DNA of 64,000 nt from Nicotiana tabacum (lineage: Eukaryota; Streptophyta; Magnoliopsida; Solanales; Solanaceae), in NCBI RefSeq assembly GCF_000715075.1, contig NC_134102.1, forward strand, positions 104,213,501 to 104,277,500, given 5' to 3'. Below, in pieces: positions 19,886 to 31,771 of the stretch (position 1 is its first letter; each line of letters begins with the position of its first letter). Under the pieces are notes generated by a model. The model saw only the letters and a list, made by a program, of their open reading frames with translations. It did no database searches and was not told the origin of the DNA. A program made the translations under genes and the position numbers.

Positions 19886-21342
19886 TGTTGTGTGAAGCAA
19901 TATGCATTCTTCTCCATCATTTGCTTGCACATATTTTCAATACAACTCATTTCATTGTTGGAAGAACTAGGGCCATGGTAAGGATAAGGAGGTGGGTTGC
20001 TCAGTTGTTGATACATCGGGGCCATTTGAAAACCCGGCCCCCGATTTCCTTGATTGTTATTCCACCCGCCTTGATTGTTGCCTTCCCAATTGCCTTGGTT
20101 ATTATTGTTATGCCAATTCCCTTGATTATTGACTCCAATCCAATTGCCTTTATTGTTGTTGTTATTCCAATTGCTTTGATTGTTTCCACCACTCCAATTA
20201 CCTTGTTTGTTTTGAGGTCTCCATTGTTGTTAGCTTGGGACTTGGAAGTTGTTTCTTTGCCCTTGAAAATTGTTCACATATTGGACCGCTTCTTCTTAGT
20301 CATTGTAGGAATCCTCTTGATCAAATCTACTATCATCTTGCACAAAATTGTCCACTCTTTTTTACACCTGTGGACTTCTTGTTCTTCGCTTGTTCACCAT
20401 CATACTTACTCTCTCCATTGCATTAACTTGCCTCGGGTTTTGCACTTGTTGAATTTGAGTCTTTGCCAATTGGTTCATGGTGGTAGCCAACTCGGCTATG
20501 GCTTGTCCATGATCATGCAACTCATTGTGAAGGAGAATCACATTGGGATCACCTTGTGGAACATTAGCCTGAGATTTTCATGCCGATGAAGTATCAGCCA
20601 TCTCATCCAAGATATCACACGCCTCCGCATAAGGCGTAGTTATGAAGTTCCCACTGGCAAGTTGATTCACTACACATTGGTTGGTTGTATTGATCCCCCG
20701 ATAGAAAGTTTGTTGAATCATGTTCTTCGTCATATTGTTGTTGGGACACTCTTTCACCATTGTTCTATACCTTTCACATATCTCGTGTAGGGGTTCATTG
20801 GGCACTTCCTTGAATGCTAGAATTTCATCCCGAAGAATAGCTATGTGCCCGGGAGAGAAGTAGTTAGAAATAAATTTCTCCGCTAATTCATCCCAAGTAT
20901 GAATGGAATAATTTGGAAAACGCTCCAACAAATCTAAAGTTTTCCCCCCTAGAGAGAAGAGAAAAAGCCTTAGCCTCAAAGCATCCTCGGAGACATTTGT
21001 TTGTTTACTCCCCCAACATGTATCTACGAACCCCTTCAAGTGTTAGTATGCATTTTGACCCGGTGCACCGGTGAAGAACCCTCATTGCTCGAGCAAAGTG
21101 AGCATCTCGTTGGTTATTTGAAAGTTGCCCGTCCTAATACGGGGAGGGACTATAGAACTTGCATAACCTTCATTAGGTAACACCCAATGTGGAGCCGCTC
21201 GTGGTGGGGGTGGAGCGGGTAAATTGTCATGAGGCACTCGGCCTCGTCTATTTGCTTGAGGTTCATGAGGGACCTCATCCAGTTGATCATCCTCAACGTC
21301 CATGTCCCCCAAAGCTATGTTTCCGTGCTTATTGTTTGCCAT
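19886..21342 (-). pseudogene. Athila gag
   Basis: Read from ATG at 21342 (MANNKHGNIALGDMDVED, then proline-rich PAPPPPRAAPHW and a stop near 21082), continuing at 21039-20578 with the retrotransposon gag core (RLRLFLFSLGGKTLDLLERFP, WDELAEKFISNYFSPGH, LHEICERYRTMVKECPNNN, FYRGINTTNQ). A low-complexity segment follows, rich in Asn, Gln, Gly and Trp (repeats of NNQGNW, about 20225-20050), then a helix (SCIENMCKQMMEKNAYC) up to the insertion joint at 19886. Gag forms the particle and binds RNA. About 30 codons that usually link this helix to LPSETVVNPK are missing at the joint. Confidence 0.88.
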
Positions 21343-21438
21343 AATTGCACCTACAATTTCTCAACACGTTAGTAACAAGGAAGGAAAAGAAGATATTTCA
21401 AACACACACCAAAATATATAGTTAACACCATTTTTAAC

Positions 21439-21456
21439 TCCCCGGCAACGGTGCCA
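21439..21456 (-). other. Athila primer-binding site, tRNA-Asp type
   Basis: On the minus strand TGGCACCGTTGCCGGGGA, one mismatch from the nested element's PBS, five bases from the LTR end at 21462. Confidence 0.85.
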
Positions 21457-21940
21457 AAAATTGGTCTCCTCCAATTTCACACCTCAAATCAAGGTTATGA
21501 AATGGTCAATTGTAATTGTAGTACCCAACAAGAGTCGGGGACAATTTCCACAGGGAGTTATATATGGGAGTTAGGCGTATATATTTTAGTACGTGAGTTT
21601 AAACTAACTCAATTTACACTTCGACAAATTGGGATTGATTCTATGTCAAATTTAAACTAAGATGCAAAGTTAAGAAATGAAACTAAGAAAATTGTTTTTG
21701 TTGTTTTTCAAGTTTAGTAAAAAGCCTAGGGCTATGACCACAACCTAGGTGTTTGCCTAATGGGATATAAACCTTAATGCTAGTTTTATTGATTGGGATA
21801 TATTATAGCTATCAACTCTCAATTACCCACTCAATACCTCTCGATCAGACAATGATTTTGCCCAATTTGGCTTTCTCAAAAGAGAAACGGCTATTGTAGC
21901 TGCTGATGTTAAAAGTTAACCTAAATTTTTGAAACTCATC

Positions 21941-21950
21941 TATTTATATA
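21941..21950 (-). promoter_or_regulatory. TATA box of the Athila LTR
   Basis: TATATAAATA on the minus strand (context CCATATATAAATAGATG), about 40 bp downstream of the CpG-rich array. Confidence 0.7.
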
Positions 21951-21989
21951 TGGCTAGATATTTCGGACAAAAATGCCCTTCGGGAGGTT

Positions 21990-22290
21990 CTGCGGCCACA
22001 CAATTCCATGTGCGGTCCGCAAATTTCTTTAACTTGTCAGGACTGGAGGTCTGTGGCCGCATAATTCCGATCTGCTACCGCAAGGCATTATTTCTGTGGT
22101 CCGTAGATTTGTAACTACGGTTGCACTTGGTGTTCTGCGGTCCGCACTTTTATGTCTGCGGCCGCACAATTCCTGTGCGGTCCGAACTTCTGAGGGCTTG
22201 GAAACTTGGGACTTTTGCACATTCTCTGAACTTTGTTCCTAGCCATCTTTTGTGGCCCACAATTTTTGTGTGGTCTGCACATTGTACAAA
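21990..22290. repeat. CpG-rich palindrome array in U3 of the Athila LTR
   Basis: Units such as TGCGGCCACACAATTCC, GTGCGGTCCGCAAA and CTGCGGCCGCACAATTCC, spaced 20-40 bp. Same style as 8237-8700 and 9098-9390. Confidence 0.75.
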
Positions 22291-22543
22291 AGTCTGTTGG
22301 CCTTTCCTTCATCATCTACGGCCATAGATGAAATTCTGTGATCCGCGCTTTGTGAGCTGTGTGCCTTTTATGGCCTTGAGTTTAGATTACTCCTTTTTGA
22401 GTTGGATTTCATCTCGGGAGTCCATCTTTCAATATTCCTGCAATTTAGCACATTTCATCAATTTTCGGAAATACAATTCAATACTTTTAGACTAAAACAA
22501 AATTTAAAAATCGCTAATAAGTAGTCAAAATTCCCACTTATCA

Positions 22544-23345
22544 CAAGGCAATCAGAGTAAAACTTTAACATCGACGCTGCCACCATCGTATCCGCCGTCG
22601 GACGCATCAAAGACATCAAATGGCCTCGACCTCTACAGTATGATCCAGCCCAAAGGTATTCTAACCTAATGTGAAACTATAATGTCACTCACGGCCACAG
22701 AACAGAGAATCGCCAACAATTAAGAGAGGAAGTAGCCCGGCTATTCAACAACGAACATCTCTGAGAGTTCCTGAGCGATCGAGCCAAGAATCATTTCTGG
22801 AATAGAGATTCTAATAAACAGATCGAGCAGGAGGAACCTCAGCACGTCATTAACATGATCATCGGTGGGGTCGATATTCCCTAAGGGCCGATGCTAAATC
22901 GCACCAAAGTATCCATCACAAGGGAAAAATGGACTCGGGATTATGTGTCGGAGGGAACCTTGTCATTCAATGATGAGGACGTTGAAGGGATCGTGTATCC
23001 CCATAACGATGCACTGGTAATATCTGTACTCATAATAAATCTCGAGTTAAATGTGTGTTAATTGATCCAGGTAGCTCGACCAGCATCATCATATCGGGGG
23101 ACGTGGAACAGCTCGGTCTACAAGCTCAAATCGTGCCTACAGTTTGAGTTCTAAACGGATTCAACATGGCATGTGAGATCACTAAAGGGGAGATAACATT
23201 ACCGGTAAATGCCGCAGGACCATTGAGGAAGCCAAGTTCTATGTAATCGAAGGAGATATGAGGTATAATGCTCTGTTCGGGAGGCCATGGATCCACAACA
23301 TGAGAGCAATACCCTCGACTCTGCACCAGGTGTTGAAATTCCCAA
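22544..23345 (+). pseudogene. Tat gag C-terminus and protease
   Basis: No long open frame, but conserved blocks are readable through stops: FNIDAATIVSAVGRIKDIK, THGHRTEN-RQLREEVARLFNN (remnant of a zinc-knuckle-like segment), INMIIGGVDIP, and TLSFNDEDVEGIVYPHNDAL. The protease follows with VLIDPGSSTSIIIS (active-site Asp in DPGS) at about 23055-23100 and [20 protein letters not shown] at about 23260-23330. A stop interrupts the segment between them near 23143. Confidence 0.8.
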
Positions 23346-23596
23346 TGCCATGAGGGATTAAAACAACCTAACGGAGAACAACCAGTCGTAAAGGAAATGT
23401 TCAAGGTCGAAGAGATGATCCCGATATCCACATTTATAATGACAAAAGGTCCGGGTTCAGTCACCAAGGAAGAAGCCGAATAGAAATTACCAACATCGAC
23501 CCAACCCAACCGGAGAAGCAGGGGACTAATGAAGACGATGACTATGGGGTTACCATGTATTTTATAGCCCTCGATAACTCTGATGCCACCAAATAG

Positions 23597-24480
23597 ATGG
23601 TCGAAGAACTGGAACAGGTCACATTGATCGAGCATTTGCCCGATCGAAAGGTATACCTAGGCACGGGGTTAAGTCCCGAGCTCAGGAAAAAACTAGTTAA
23701 ATTTCTTATAGCCAAAGTAGATTGTTTCACTTGGTCCCACCTTGATATGACAGGGATCTCCCCGGAAATAACCGCTCACAAGTTGAGCCTGGACCCAAAG
23801 TGTCATCCAGTCAAACAGAAAAGGAGACCATAGTCCAAAGTCAAGCATGCATTCATCAAAGACGAGATATCTAAACTCCTTAAAATAGGGTCCATTCGAG
23901 AGGTTAAGTACCCAAATTGGATATCAAATGTAGTGGTAGTCCCTAAAAAGGGAATAAATTAAGAATGTGTGTAGACTATAAAGATTTGAATAAGGCATGC
24001 CCCAAGGACTCTTTCCCTTTGCACAACATCGATCGCATGATCGATGCGACGGTCGGCCATGAGATCCTCAGTTTTCTCGACGCCTATTCCGGGAATAATC
24101 AAATTCGGATGGACCCGGGCGATCAGGAAAAAATGTACTTCATCACTAAATATGGTACCTAGTGTTATAACGTAATGCCATTCGGACTAAAAAATATCGG
24201 TGCCACTTACCAACGCCTAGTAAATCGAATGTTCGAAGAACAGATAGAAAAATCAATTGAGGTATAGATTGACGATATGTTGGTTAAGTTCTTGCGAACA
24301 TAGGACTATTTGAAGCATTTGCAGGAAACCATCGACATATTGAAGAAATACAATATGAATCTGAACCCAAAAAATATGCACTCGGAGTCGGATCTGGGAA
24401 ATTTCTCGGATTCATGGTGTCCAACCGGGGGATCGAGGTCAATCCTGATAAAATCAAGGCCATAGAGGACATTATCGTAG
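23597..24480 (+). pseudogene. Tat reverse transcriptase
   Basis: The frame opens with LIEHLPDRKVYLGTGLSPELRK and CFTWSHLDMTGISPEI (the linker before RT). The RT core then has MCVDYKDLNKACPKDSFPL (23965), ILSFLDAYSGNNQIRMDP and VMPFGLKNIGATYQRLVNRMF. The catalytic box reads stop-I-D-D at about 24265-24276: the Tyr codon of YIDD has become a stop. The thumb follows ([17 protein letters not shown]). Other stops at 24160-24170 and a frameshift at 24375-24400 confirm inactivation. Confidence 0.9.
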
Positions 24481-24884
24481 TGGGAATCATCAAGGCCATA
24501 CAAAGGTTAATCGGGCGCATAGTCGCTTTGGGTCGATTTATATCGAGGTCTTTCGACAAGAGCCATCGGTTCTTCTCACTATTAAAGAAGAAGAATAACT
24601 TCTCATAGACTCCAGAGTTCTAACAAGCCTTGGAGGAACTCAACCGGTACCTCTCGAGCCCACATTTGCTTCATACTCCGAAGGTAGGCGAACAGTTGTT
24701 CCTGTACTTAGTAGCATTCGAAGTAGCGGTAAGTGGAGTCCTGGTCCGAGAAGAGGAAGGTACGCAATTTCCAATCTATTATGTTAGCATGACTCTAGGC
24801 GAGGCCGAAACTAGGTATCCTCAACTAGAAAAATTAGTGTTCGCTTTGCTAAGCGCCTCTAGGAAGCTGAAATCATACTTGTAA
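24480..24884 (+). pseudogene. Tat RNase H (first domain)
   Basis: Contains the RT/RNase H connection ([21 protein letters not shown]) and, after a stop near 24607, LEELNRYLSSPHLLHTPKVGE, LFLYLVAFEVAVSGVLVREEE, FPIYYVSMTLGEAETRYPQLEKLVFALLSASRKLKSYL. In Tat elements this first domain is often decayed: LYLVAFEVAVSG lacks the first catalytic Asp, consistent with its replacement by the second RNase H. Confidence 0.82.
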
Positions 24885-24956
24885 TGCCACCCCATATGTG
24901 TTGTAACTATTTACCCATTGAGAAACAAAATGCATAAACGCGAGCTCTCGGGATGA

Positions 24957-25535
24957 TTGGCCAAATGGGTTGTGGAGATCAGTGGATACGATATCGAATA
25001 TCGACCCCAGACTGCCATTAAATCTCAAATTTTGGCAGACTTTGTGGCTGGCTTTACGCTAGCACTAATACCCGACGTCGAAAAAGAGTTGAGGTGGAAC
25101 TCAGAGACTTCTTTGGGAATCTGGACCCTCTTTACGAACGGTGCCTCGAACGCAAAGGGGTCCGGACTCGGCATTATATTGAAGCCACCAATAGGTAATG
25201 CAGTTAGACAATCTATTAGGACTGTAAAATTGACTAACAATGAGGCCGTGTATGAGGCCATGATTTTAGGCCTCAAACTGACCAAAAGCTTGGGGGCAGA
25301 GGTGATCAAAGATAAGTGCGACTCCCTCCTTGTGGTAAACCAAGTTAATGGGACGTTCGAAATCAGAGAGGAACGAATGCAAATATACCTGGATAAACTG
25401 CAGGTAATATTACATCAGTTCAAAGAGTGGACTCTACAATATGTACCTCGGGAACAAAACCAGCGAGGCTGATGCTCTCACTAACTTGGGATCGTCGGTC
25501 GACGATGATGAGTTCAACTCGGGGGCGGTCGTATA
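24957..25535 (+). pseudogene. Tat second, archaeal-type RNase H
   Basis: Starts LAKWVVEISGYDIEYRPQTAIKSQ, then LFTNGASNAKGSGLGIIL (first Asp replaced by Asn), LTNNEAVYEAMILGLKL (Glu), DKCDSLLVVNQVNGTFEI (Asp) and, past a frameshift at about 25468, EADALTNLGSS (last Asp present). It was acquired by the Tat clade in addition to the original RNase H. The frameshift joins 24957-25472 with the downstream frame. Confidence 0.88.
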
Positions 25536-25539
25536 ACCC

Positions 25540-26820
25540 ATGAGATTGGTAGAGGAAGAAGGTCACACAAAGATAAACTCAACAAGCGTAACTTGGGACT
25601 GGAGAAAGAAATATATAGAGTATCTGAAGACCGGAAAACTGCCCTCGGATCCTAAGGAATCGAGGGCTCTGCGTACGAAGGCGGCCCGGTTCAGCTTGTC
25701 TGAAGACGGTACCCTATTCAAGAGAACGATCGATGTCCCACTCACAATATGTCTAGGACCAGGAGATACGAGTATGTTCTGAGGGAAGTCCATGAAGGCA
25801 CCTATGGAAATCATTCGGGCGCCAAATCATTAGTTCAAAAAATAATCAGAGCTGCCTACTACTGGATCGATATGGAAAAAGATGCGAAGGAGTTCATACA
25901 AAAATACGACGGATATCAAATGCATGCTTCGATGATTCATTAGCCCGGGGAGCTGCTGCATTCGATCTTGTCACCCTGGCCATTCATAAAATGGGGGATG
26001 GACATCGTCGGCCCCCTTCCATGGGCACCCGGTAAGGCTCAATTTATATTGTTTATGACTGACTATTTTTTTAAATGGGTGGAATCCCAGGCGTTTGAGA
26101 AAGTCAGGGAGAAGGAAGTCATTGATTTCATCTGGGATCACAAAATATGCAGTTTGGAATGTTGTCCGAGATCGTGTGCAACAATGGGAAGCAGTTCATC
26201 GGCAGCAAAGTAAGTAAGTTTTTCGAAGACCATAAGATCAAAAGGATCTTATCAACACCCTATCACCCTAGTGGGAACGGGCAAGCGGAGTCCACAAACA
26301 AAACCATACTCCAAAACCTCAAAAAGAGATTGACCGATGCCAAAGGAAAATGGAAAGAAATCTTGCCCGAAGTGCTATGGGCATACCGCACGACCTCGAA
26401 GTCCAGTACTGGGGCCACCCCATTCTCGTTGGTTTACGGCACTGAAACTCTAATACCGGTCGACGTAGGAGAACCGAGTCTTAGGTTATGATATGCGACC
26501 AAAGAGTCAAACGATGAGGCCATGAATACGAGCCTCGAACTGTTAGATGAAAGGCACGAGGCCGCCCTCGTTCGGTTGGCCGCCCAAAAATAATGGATCG
26601 AAAGGTATTACAATCGAAGAACCAACCTACGACACTTCAATGTCAAGGATTTGGTGTTAAGGAAGGTCATACTAAGCACCCGGAACTCGAACAAAGAGAA
26701 GCTAGGGCTGAACTGGGAAGGTCCGTATCAAATTATCGAGATCACCGGAAAAGGATCGTACAAACTCGGAGCAATGAACAGTGAGTGACTACCGAACAAC
26801 TGGAACGTAACTCACTTGAA
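25540..26820 (+). pseudogene. Tat integrase
   Basis: The N-terminal part (25540-25782) contains TWDWRKKYIEYLKTGKLP. The zinc domain region is HEGTYGNHSGAKSLVQKIIRAAYYW, but the CxxC cysteines are altered (KYDGYQMHA). The core has KWGMDIVGPLP (Asp), then after a frameshift near 26150 IVCNNGKQFIGSK (catalytic Asp replaced by Asn) and GNGQAESTNKTILQNLKK (Glu). The C-terminal part runs LPEVLWAYRTTSKSSTGATPFSLVYG and later segments through stops to about 26820. Inactive. Confidence 0.88.
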
Positions 26821-27900
26821 ATGATACTACTGGTAAGGTACGACCCCATTCATTTATTTTCTTTACATATTGTACTAACACTTGCAGGTAACCGTCAAGG
26901 AACGATACAACTTTTAGGCCTGAAAGCACGCGTTGCACTCTTTTTCCCTTAAACTGGTTTTCTCCCAAATGGGTTTTCTGGCAAGGTTTTTAACAAGGCA
27001 ACAGTGGATCGTGCTAACTTAGAATTGAAGCCCGGCAATGAACCGGTGTCAAAGATCACGATAACAGTATCTGAGGCTTCTATAAAGTTCGGCCTAAGAT
27101 ACTGGGGGCCATCACCCTCGGATAATGATTTTGGCAAGGAAAGAAACTTTATGCTTAAACAACCTAGGCTCGGTGGATAGGATTTATTATAAGGGCCAAA
27201 CGGTCAGATGAATCGTGCCCACATAGACCACCCAAGCCCTGACACGAAGCTTGTACACATTTGTAACCATGTATACTACGCACTGAAGTGAAAGAAAGTT
27301 ACTACCTTGCGGATAAATATTTTGTCCCTTAAAAATTTTTACATTCGGTCCCCTAAAGATATCGAGCCCAAGGGCCACCTCTGTTTGGATCCAAAAGATC
27401 ACCCTCACTCGGGGACTGTCGTCCAAGGCAGTCTCAGGTGACCTGGGGTATCAAAGCCCGGGGGCACAAAGCTTATTAGGCAGTGCCCGAACTCTAAAGG
27501 CTACGGCCACCCACATTCGGGAACTGTTGTCCTGGGCAAGCCCGGACGACTCGGAATAACAAGCCCATTGGGCAACACCCAAACTTAAAAGGCTACGGCC
27601 ATCCTAAAATGGCTCGGAGACGTCCGAGACACGTAACCAAAACATAAGGCCTTCAAACATTTTAAACTGGTTCAAAGAATACCTTCGGCAAAATTATAAT
27701 TTAAAACATTCTGAGTAAATACTTCGGGGAAGGCTCCCGGTCATACAGAGACCCCACGTATCTTGAGCAAGAAATATCGAGAATGAGCCTTGTTCGAACC
27801 ACCGGACAAGATATAATTATTATGTGCTAAGGCATTCAGAATCTTTGCAATCGTAAAGAAAAAAGCAAAAAGCTTAAAATTTGTTGAAGGAAAAAGGCCT

Positions 27901-27954
<54 letters not shown>

Positions 27955-28019
27955 GATCTTTACAAAGGCCAAACGGCCTCGACAAAAAATACAAAAAAGC
28001 AAAAACATCTACAAAGCAT
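26821..28019 (+). other. Non-coding spacer between Tat pol and the antisense gene
   Basis: No gene seen. Holds two copies of AGGCTACGGCCA about 93 bp apart (near 27497 and 27590) in similar G/C-rich context, and a TA microsatellite (27907-27950). Pol and the antisense gene are arranged tail to tail across this spacer. Confidence 0.6.
27907..27950. repeat. TA microsatellite
   Basis: About 21 TA units preceded by GTGTGTGTA. Confidence 0.9.
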
Positions 28020-30718
28020 CTAAGGAATCTGGTCCTCACCGGAGCCCGCCTCATCACCTGGACCATCAGGGTCTTCTTCGCTCGCCGATCTGCCAGAACC
28101 CTCGGAGTCTTCTTCATCCTCGGGGTATGCCAACTTATTGGCCTCGGCCTCTAGCCCCTTAGCACTTTCGATCTCGGCCGATAAATCAAAACCCCGAGCA
28201 TGAACCTCCTCGAGGGCCTCCCTTCGGGACTGCCACTTCACATATTTAGCAATGTCTTTCAGGCGGTCCTGGGCTACCTCAGCATCGGCTTTGTACTGGG
28301 CCACATCTCATCGGCATCGGCCTTGGTTATTTCAGCCACCGACTTGGCCGCTTTAAGCTCCTTGGAGAGGGTCTCCCAATCGGCAATAGCCGAGCTCAGT
28401 TAAGACTGGAGATCTTCAATTTTCTGGGATCGGGCCTCAGCCTTCTCCCTCATCGCTCGAAGTTGAGCCTCCATCGAGGCCAATTACGCCCGGGCAGTCT
28501 CCTTTTCCGAGGCCAAGCGGTCCATCTTGCCTTTCTACTCTTCGGCCTCGACCTTGATTACATTCATCTAGGCCCGACGTTGGTCGATCCGATCAATCTT
28601 CTGTTAGACTTGTGGGTTCTAACCATTAGTCACCTTGTCTATCTCACCTTGTTGGCGTGTTCTTTTCGAGCCACGTCCAACTCGGCTCGAAGGGTCTTAG
28701 CCTCTCCTTCATGTTGCTCGCTGAGAAGTTTGTACATGTCTCTCTTCTCAACAAGCTCTTTGACTTCGACCTCGAGTTGGCTCAGCTCATCCCGATACCG
28801 GAGGAAGGTTTCATGGTGAAGCAACGAGGCCTGCAAATATGAGAAGAAATATTAGAATCGTCAAGAAACTAAAACTGAAAAATGAAAAAATTTGGTAACA
28901 CCTTACCCGGTTTAGCGCCTGTTGTGCTTCGTTGAATAGGCATAGGGCATCGACCTCGTTCATTTTTGCCTAATCTTCTTCTGTTACCAAGCACTGGAGG
29001 TAACTAGCTATCCCAACGGGGGCGAAAAGAACCCGGGTATCCTCCGAAACGGTGATAATAATTGACCGCTTCCGACCAGGATCCGCACTCGGGGCAAGGA
29101 ACCGGTTGACCAGTTTAGGGCTTGAGTTAGGCCCACCTGCCTCTGAGGACGAACTTTTCCTCGGTACCTCTAAGTCACCTAACTCGGTGGCATCCTCCAT
29201 GGCGGTGGAGTCCATGCAGTCAAAATCACAGCGGAGGGGGTCGCCCACCTCGTGGGCCCCCTCGTTGAGTTGTTCTTTCACCATTTGGGACTCGTTGTAC
29301 ATAGACTCGGTAAACGAGGGTGACTCGGTGATGTCTATCACACCAGATGCCTCCTTCGGGGCACTGCCCGTATCCCGGGAAGATTCAGCCATGGCCTCCT
29401 CATCGACCTCCCTAGCCTGATGAAGATCAACCTCGCAGGTCTCTAGTTCAACGGCCCCCACTCTTCGAGGGACGACGGTTCGCGGGCCACAAAAGGCTCT
29501 TCCCCCTCGGACTCGTCCCTAAGCCGATAGAGCAAATTCGAAGTTGGTGCTCGGGAGCTGGTGTTTTCCTTCGGCTTGCGCACCAGCCTTCTCCTTGGTT
29601 TCTTTTTCTCCGAGCTCGGGGAACTCGGAGCTCTCCTCCTTTTCCTATCTCCGGTCAGCCCCGAAGCGGGAAACTCAACAGGCAAGTCCTCGTCACGGAC
29701 TGGAGGCCTAAGCTTGATGTTCTTAGGCAAACCTGCAAAAGAAAGTAAAAGAAATAAGGACTTGATGTTAAAAGAAGAAGCCTAACACATCCTACTCAGG
29801 AAAGGAATCTTACCATGGGAACGGGCCTCCCAATGGCCCTTCGAAAGTTTGCGCCACGAGCGCTCGGAGTAGGGCATCTATGAAACGATACCTTTGACCC
29901 ACTCCTAGAGTCGAGGGATAGCATTTGGGACTCGAGCGACGGTTGCACCACCATGAATACCAATGAGAAAAAGAGAAGTGAACATAAAATCAACATTTGA
30001 AGGAAAGTTTTACTTACGTGATGCATTCCACTTCTCGGGGAATGTCCTGAATTCAGCCGGAATCAAGACTGAAGTCCTCAACGGACAAAATGGCCTTGCC
30101 AGCCTTGATCCCGGTCCTCATCGATAATTGAGAACGGGACTTTATTGGCCCGGCACACAAGCTTTATCAGCCCCCCACGGAATATTCGGGGACAGTACAA
30201 AAGGAGTAGGTGATCCACAGTAAACTGGCTAGAGTCGATTTGTTCACAAAAAACTGAAGGAGGATCACAATCCTCCACAGTGAAGGATGAATCTGACCGA
30301 GGCATACCTCGTATCTCTTACAGAAATCTATAATGACCGGGTCCACAGGTCCCAATGTAAAGGGATAAGTGTAAACACTCAGATATCCCTCGACATAGGT
30401 GGTAATGGCCTCTTCGGAGTCGGGGACCACTATGTCTTTGTTGGCCCAGTTGTAGTCTTTTCAGACCATGGGGAGGACCTCTTCGGTAATTGAGCAGATG
30501 TATCTCGAGGCCTCCTCACGCCGACCCTGTACAGAAGAAGGTTTCTCAATCTTGAAGTCACCGGTGACCGAACAGCTGCCGGGAATGTACATTTTCAAGG
30601 AAGGCTCTTCCGCCGGTTCATTAACAACCATATCGGGGGCGGTCTCTTCGACCTCAGTGGTCGGTCGCGAGAAAGAAGGAGCATCCTTCTGAGGAACAAA
30701 TTTTGAGATTTTTGCCAT
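28020..30718 (-). pseudogene. Antisense gene of the Tat element (putative gypsy-type transposon family)
   Basis: Antisense to gag-pol, with its own start (MAKISKFVPQKDAPSF at 30718). The N-terminal domain has EEAITTYVEGYLSVYTYPFTLGPVDPVIIDFCKRYEVCLGQIHPS, the pattern of plant proteins annotated as putative gypsy-type transposon. Then FRGGLIKLVCRANKVPFSIIDEDRDQGWQG, a basic stretch (KKKPRRRLVRKPK), an acidic Ser-rich region, a coiled coil (28836-28639) and an acidic tail (28304-28020). Good splice signals are visible: donor at 30017, intron 29813-29733 (GTAAGATT...TTGCAG) and intron 28906-28831 (GTAAGGTG...TTTGCAG). Stops at 30461 and frameshifts show it is degenerate. Extra antisense ORFs at this place are known in Tat elements; their role is unknown. 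Confidence 0.75.
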
Positions 30719-30927
30719 TGTTAGGAAAGAAAAAGCTTGGAAAAGAAGAAGAAAGATTTAAAGTTGAAGGGTCAGACTTGTTGGCTTGAGTAGGAGATGA
30801 GTAAAAGTTTTTGCGAAGTACTGAAGAACCTTGAGTAACGGAGGTAAAAGCGCTAGAGAATATTGAAATCCTGAAGGAACGAAGGTAGAAGATTTGGTGT
30901 AAAGTGAAAAATGGACAAAGGAGGGGA

Positions 30928-30936
30928 TATTTATAA
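30928..30936 (-). promoter_or_regulatory. TATA box of the Tat antisense gene
   Basis: TTATAAATA on the minus strand, 210 bp upstream of the antisense ATG at 30718. The second Tat element has one in the same relative place (63394-63401). Confidence 0.6.
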
Positions 30937-31078
30937 GAGTTCAGCGATGTTTCGCGTTTAGGGAAAGTCGACCGGCGGCCGACATGCATTTAATGCCATT
31001 ATGACATGACTAACGAGACATCTCGGGTTTATTGTCATTTTCGCTGCGATGTATCGAAGTAAGAATTGGGAGCTCATG

Positions 31079-31120
31079 TCGTTTCTCGTCATTTACTCTC
31101 CGAGAAACGAGGGGACTATC
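31079..31120 (+). promoter_or_regulatory. Hairpin and polypurine tract of the Tat element
   Basis: Perfect inverted repeat with 10-nt arms, TCGTTTCTCG (31079-31088) and CGAGAAACGA (31101-31110), loop 12 nt, followed directly by GGGGACTATC and the LTR start TGTATACGGG at 31121. Confidence 0.85.
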
Positions 31121-31771
31121 TGTATACGGGTAAAACCGAGCTCATGGTGCACCCCGATCTCTGACAAAATAAGCCAGGCTCGAGACATGATGACAAGGGA
31201 CCAAAATCGAGGCAAAATTCTCGTGGAGTCAGAACCCGGGGGCATGACGCCTGACCTCGAGAATATTGGGGTCATGGTTCCGGATCGGTCCTAGCCTCGA
31301 ACGACTTCGAAGAACATTGTCGGGTAATCAAGCACGACCAACAGAAGGCATTAATATCCATGACCGGCCGGATATCACGGCGGGGATCTCGGCACATATC
31401 GATGAGGAACCGGCAATCAGTTAATCAGAGGATTCTTTTACCTTTTATAGAGTTGTACCTAAAGTAGGACTCCCTACTATATAAAAGGGGTCTGATAATT
31501 CATGAGGACGTGGTAACACGCATTCCAAAGCAATATATTATTATTTTTTCTGTTATTAGCTCTTTCTCTTGTTCATTAGTGCTGGCCATAGTGAGCCCGG
31601 ATCGATGGTGAATATTTCACTAAGGCTGAAACTATCCTACTCGTGTGGTTTGAATCCATTTTATCTTTGTTTGTTTAATATTGACTTAATTTATCGCTTT
31701 GTATCAAATTAATCCGCGTATTTTTAAAACCACTTACAAATTTAATTGTTATCCGATTTTGAGGGTAAACA
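31121..31771 (+). repeat. 3' LTR of the Tat element
   Basis: 651 bp from TGTATACGGG to GAGGGTAAACA. It contains TATATAAA at 31478-31485 (context ACTATATAAAAGGGG) and an AT-rich end. Start, end and length resemble the LTR of the second Tat element (53429-54088). The 5' LTR is outside the window. Confidence 0.85.
31478..31485 (+). promoter_or_regulatory. TATA box of the Tat 3' LTR
   Basis: TATATAAA followed by AGGGG, a strong plant TATA context. It reads outward toward the bHLH exon 430 bp downstream. Confidence 0.75.

Larger units (their letters stand above)
1..22543 (-). mobile_element. Athila-lineage Ty3/gypsy retrotransposon, nested host of three insertions
   Basis: Reading on the minus strand from the right: 5' LTR 21462-22543, PBS 21439-21456, gag 19886-21342, pol 13594-9575, an ORF in the env position 8135-6484, then 3' non-coding DNA running off the left edge. 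Lineage is inferred from Athila-like RT, protease and gag sequence, the tRNA-Asp-type PBS and the conserved block after pol (9520-9552). The element is interrupted by a solo LTR (580-2889), a chromovirus fragment (3527-6262) and a non-autonomous element (13595-19885). Without these it would be about 11 kb plus the missing 3' LTR. Its right flank begins CAAGG, the expected TSD; the partner lies outside the window. Many stops and frameshifts show it is inactive. Confidence 0.85.
21462..22543 (-). repeat. 5' LTR of the Athila element
   Basis: On the minus strand starts TGATAAGTGGGAATTTTGAC at 22543 and ends GGAGACCA at 21462 (1082 bp), next to the PBS. It contains a CpG-rich array (21990-22290) and a TATA box (21941-21950). 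The 3' partner is not in the window. Confidence 0.8.
22544..31771 (+). mobile_element. Tat-lineage Ty3/gypsy retrotransposon, 3' part
   Basis: Plus strand. The gag C-terminus starts right at the Athila boundary, then protease, RT, RNase H, a second RNase H, integrase, a 3.9-kb region with an antisense gene, a polypurine tract and a 651-bp 3' LTR (31121-31771). The second RNase H after the first is the hallmark of the Tat clade (Retand/Ogre/Grande relatives). The missing 5' LTR and gag should lie left of the Athila element, outside the window. There are many in-frame stops. Confidence 0.88.

Noticed and set aside
19885..20589. 234-codon plus-strand frame rich in Ile, Pro and Val
   Set aside because: Antisense shadow of the Asn/Gln/Gly-rich gag segment on the minus strand.
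27900..28154. Frame starting with poly-IleTyr
   Set aside because: Translation of the TA microsatellite and the antisense strand of the Tat accessory gene.
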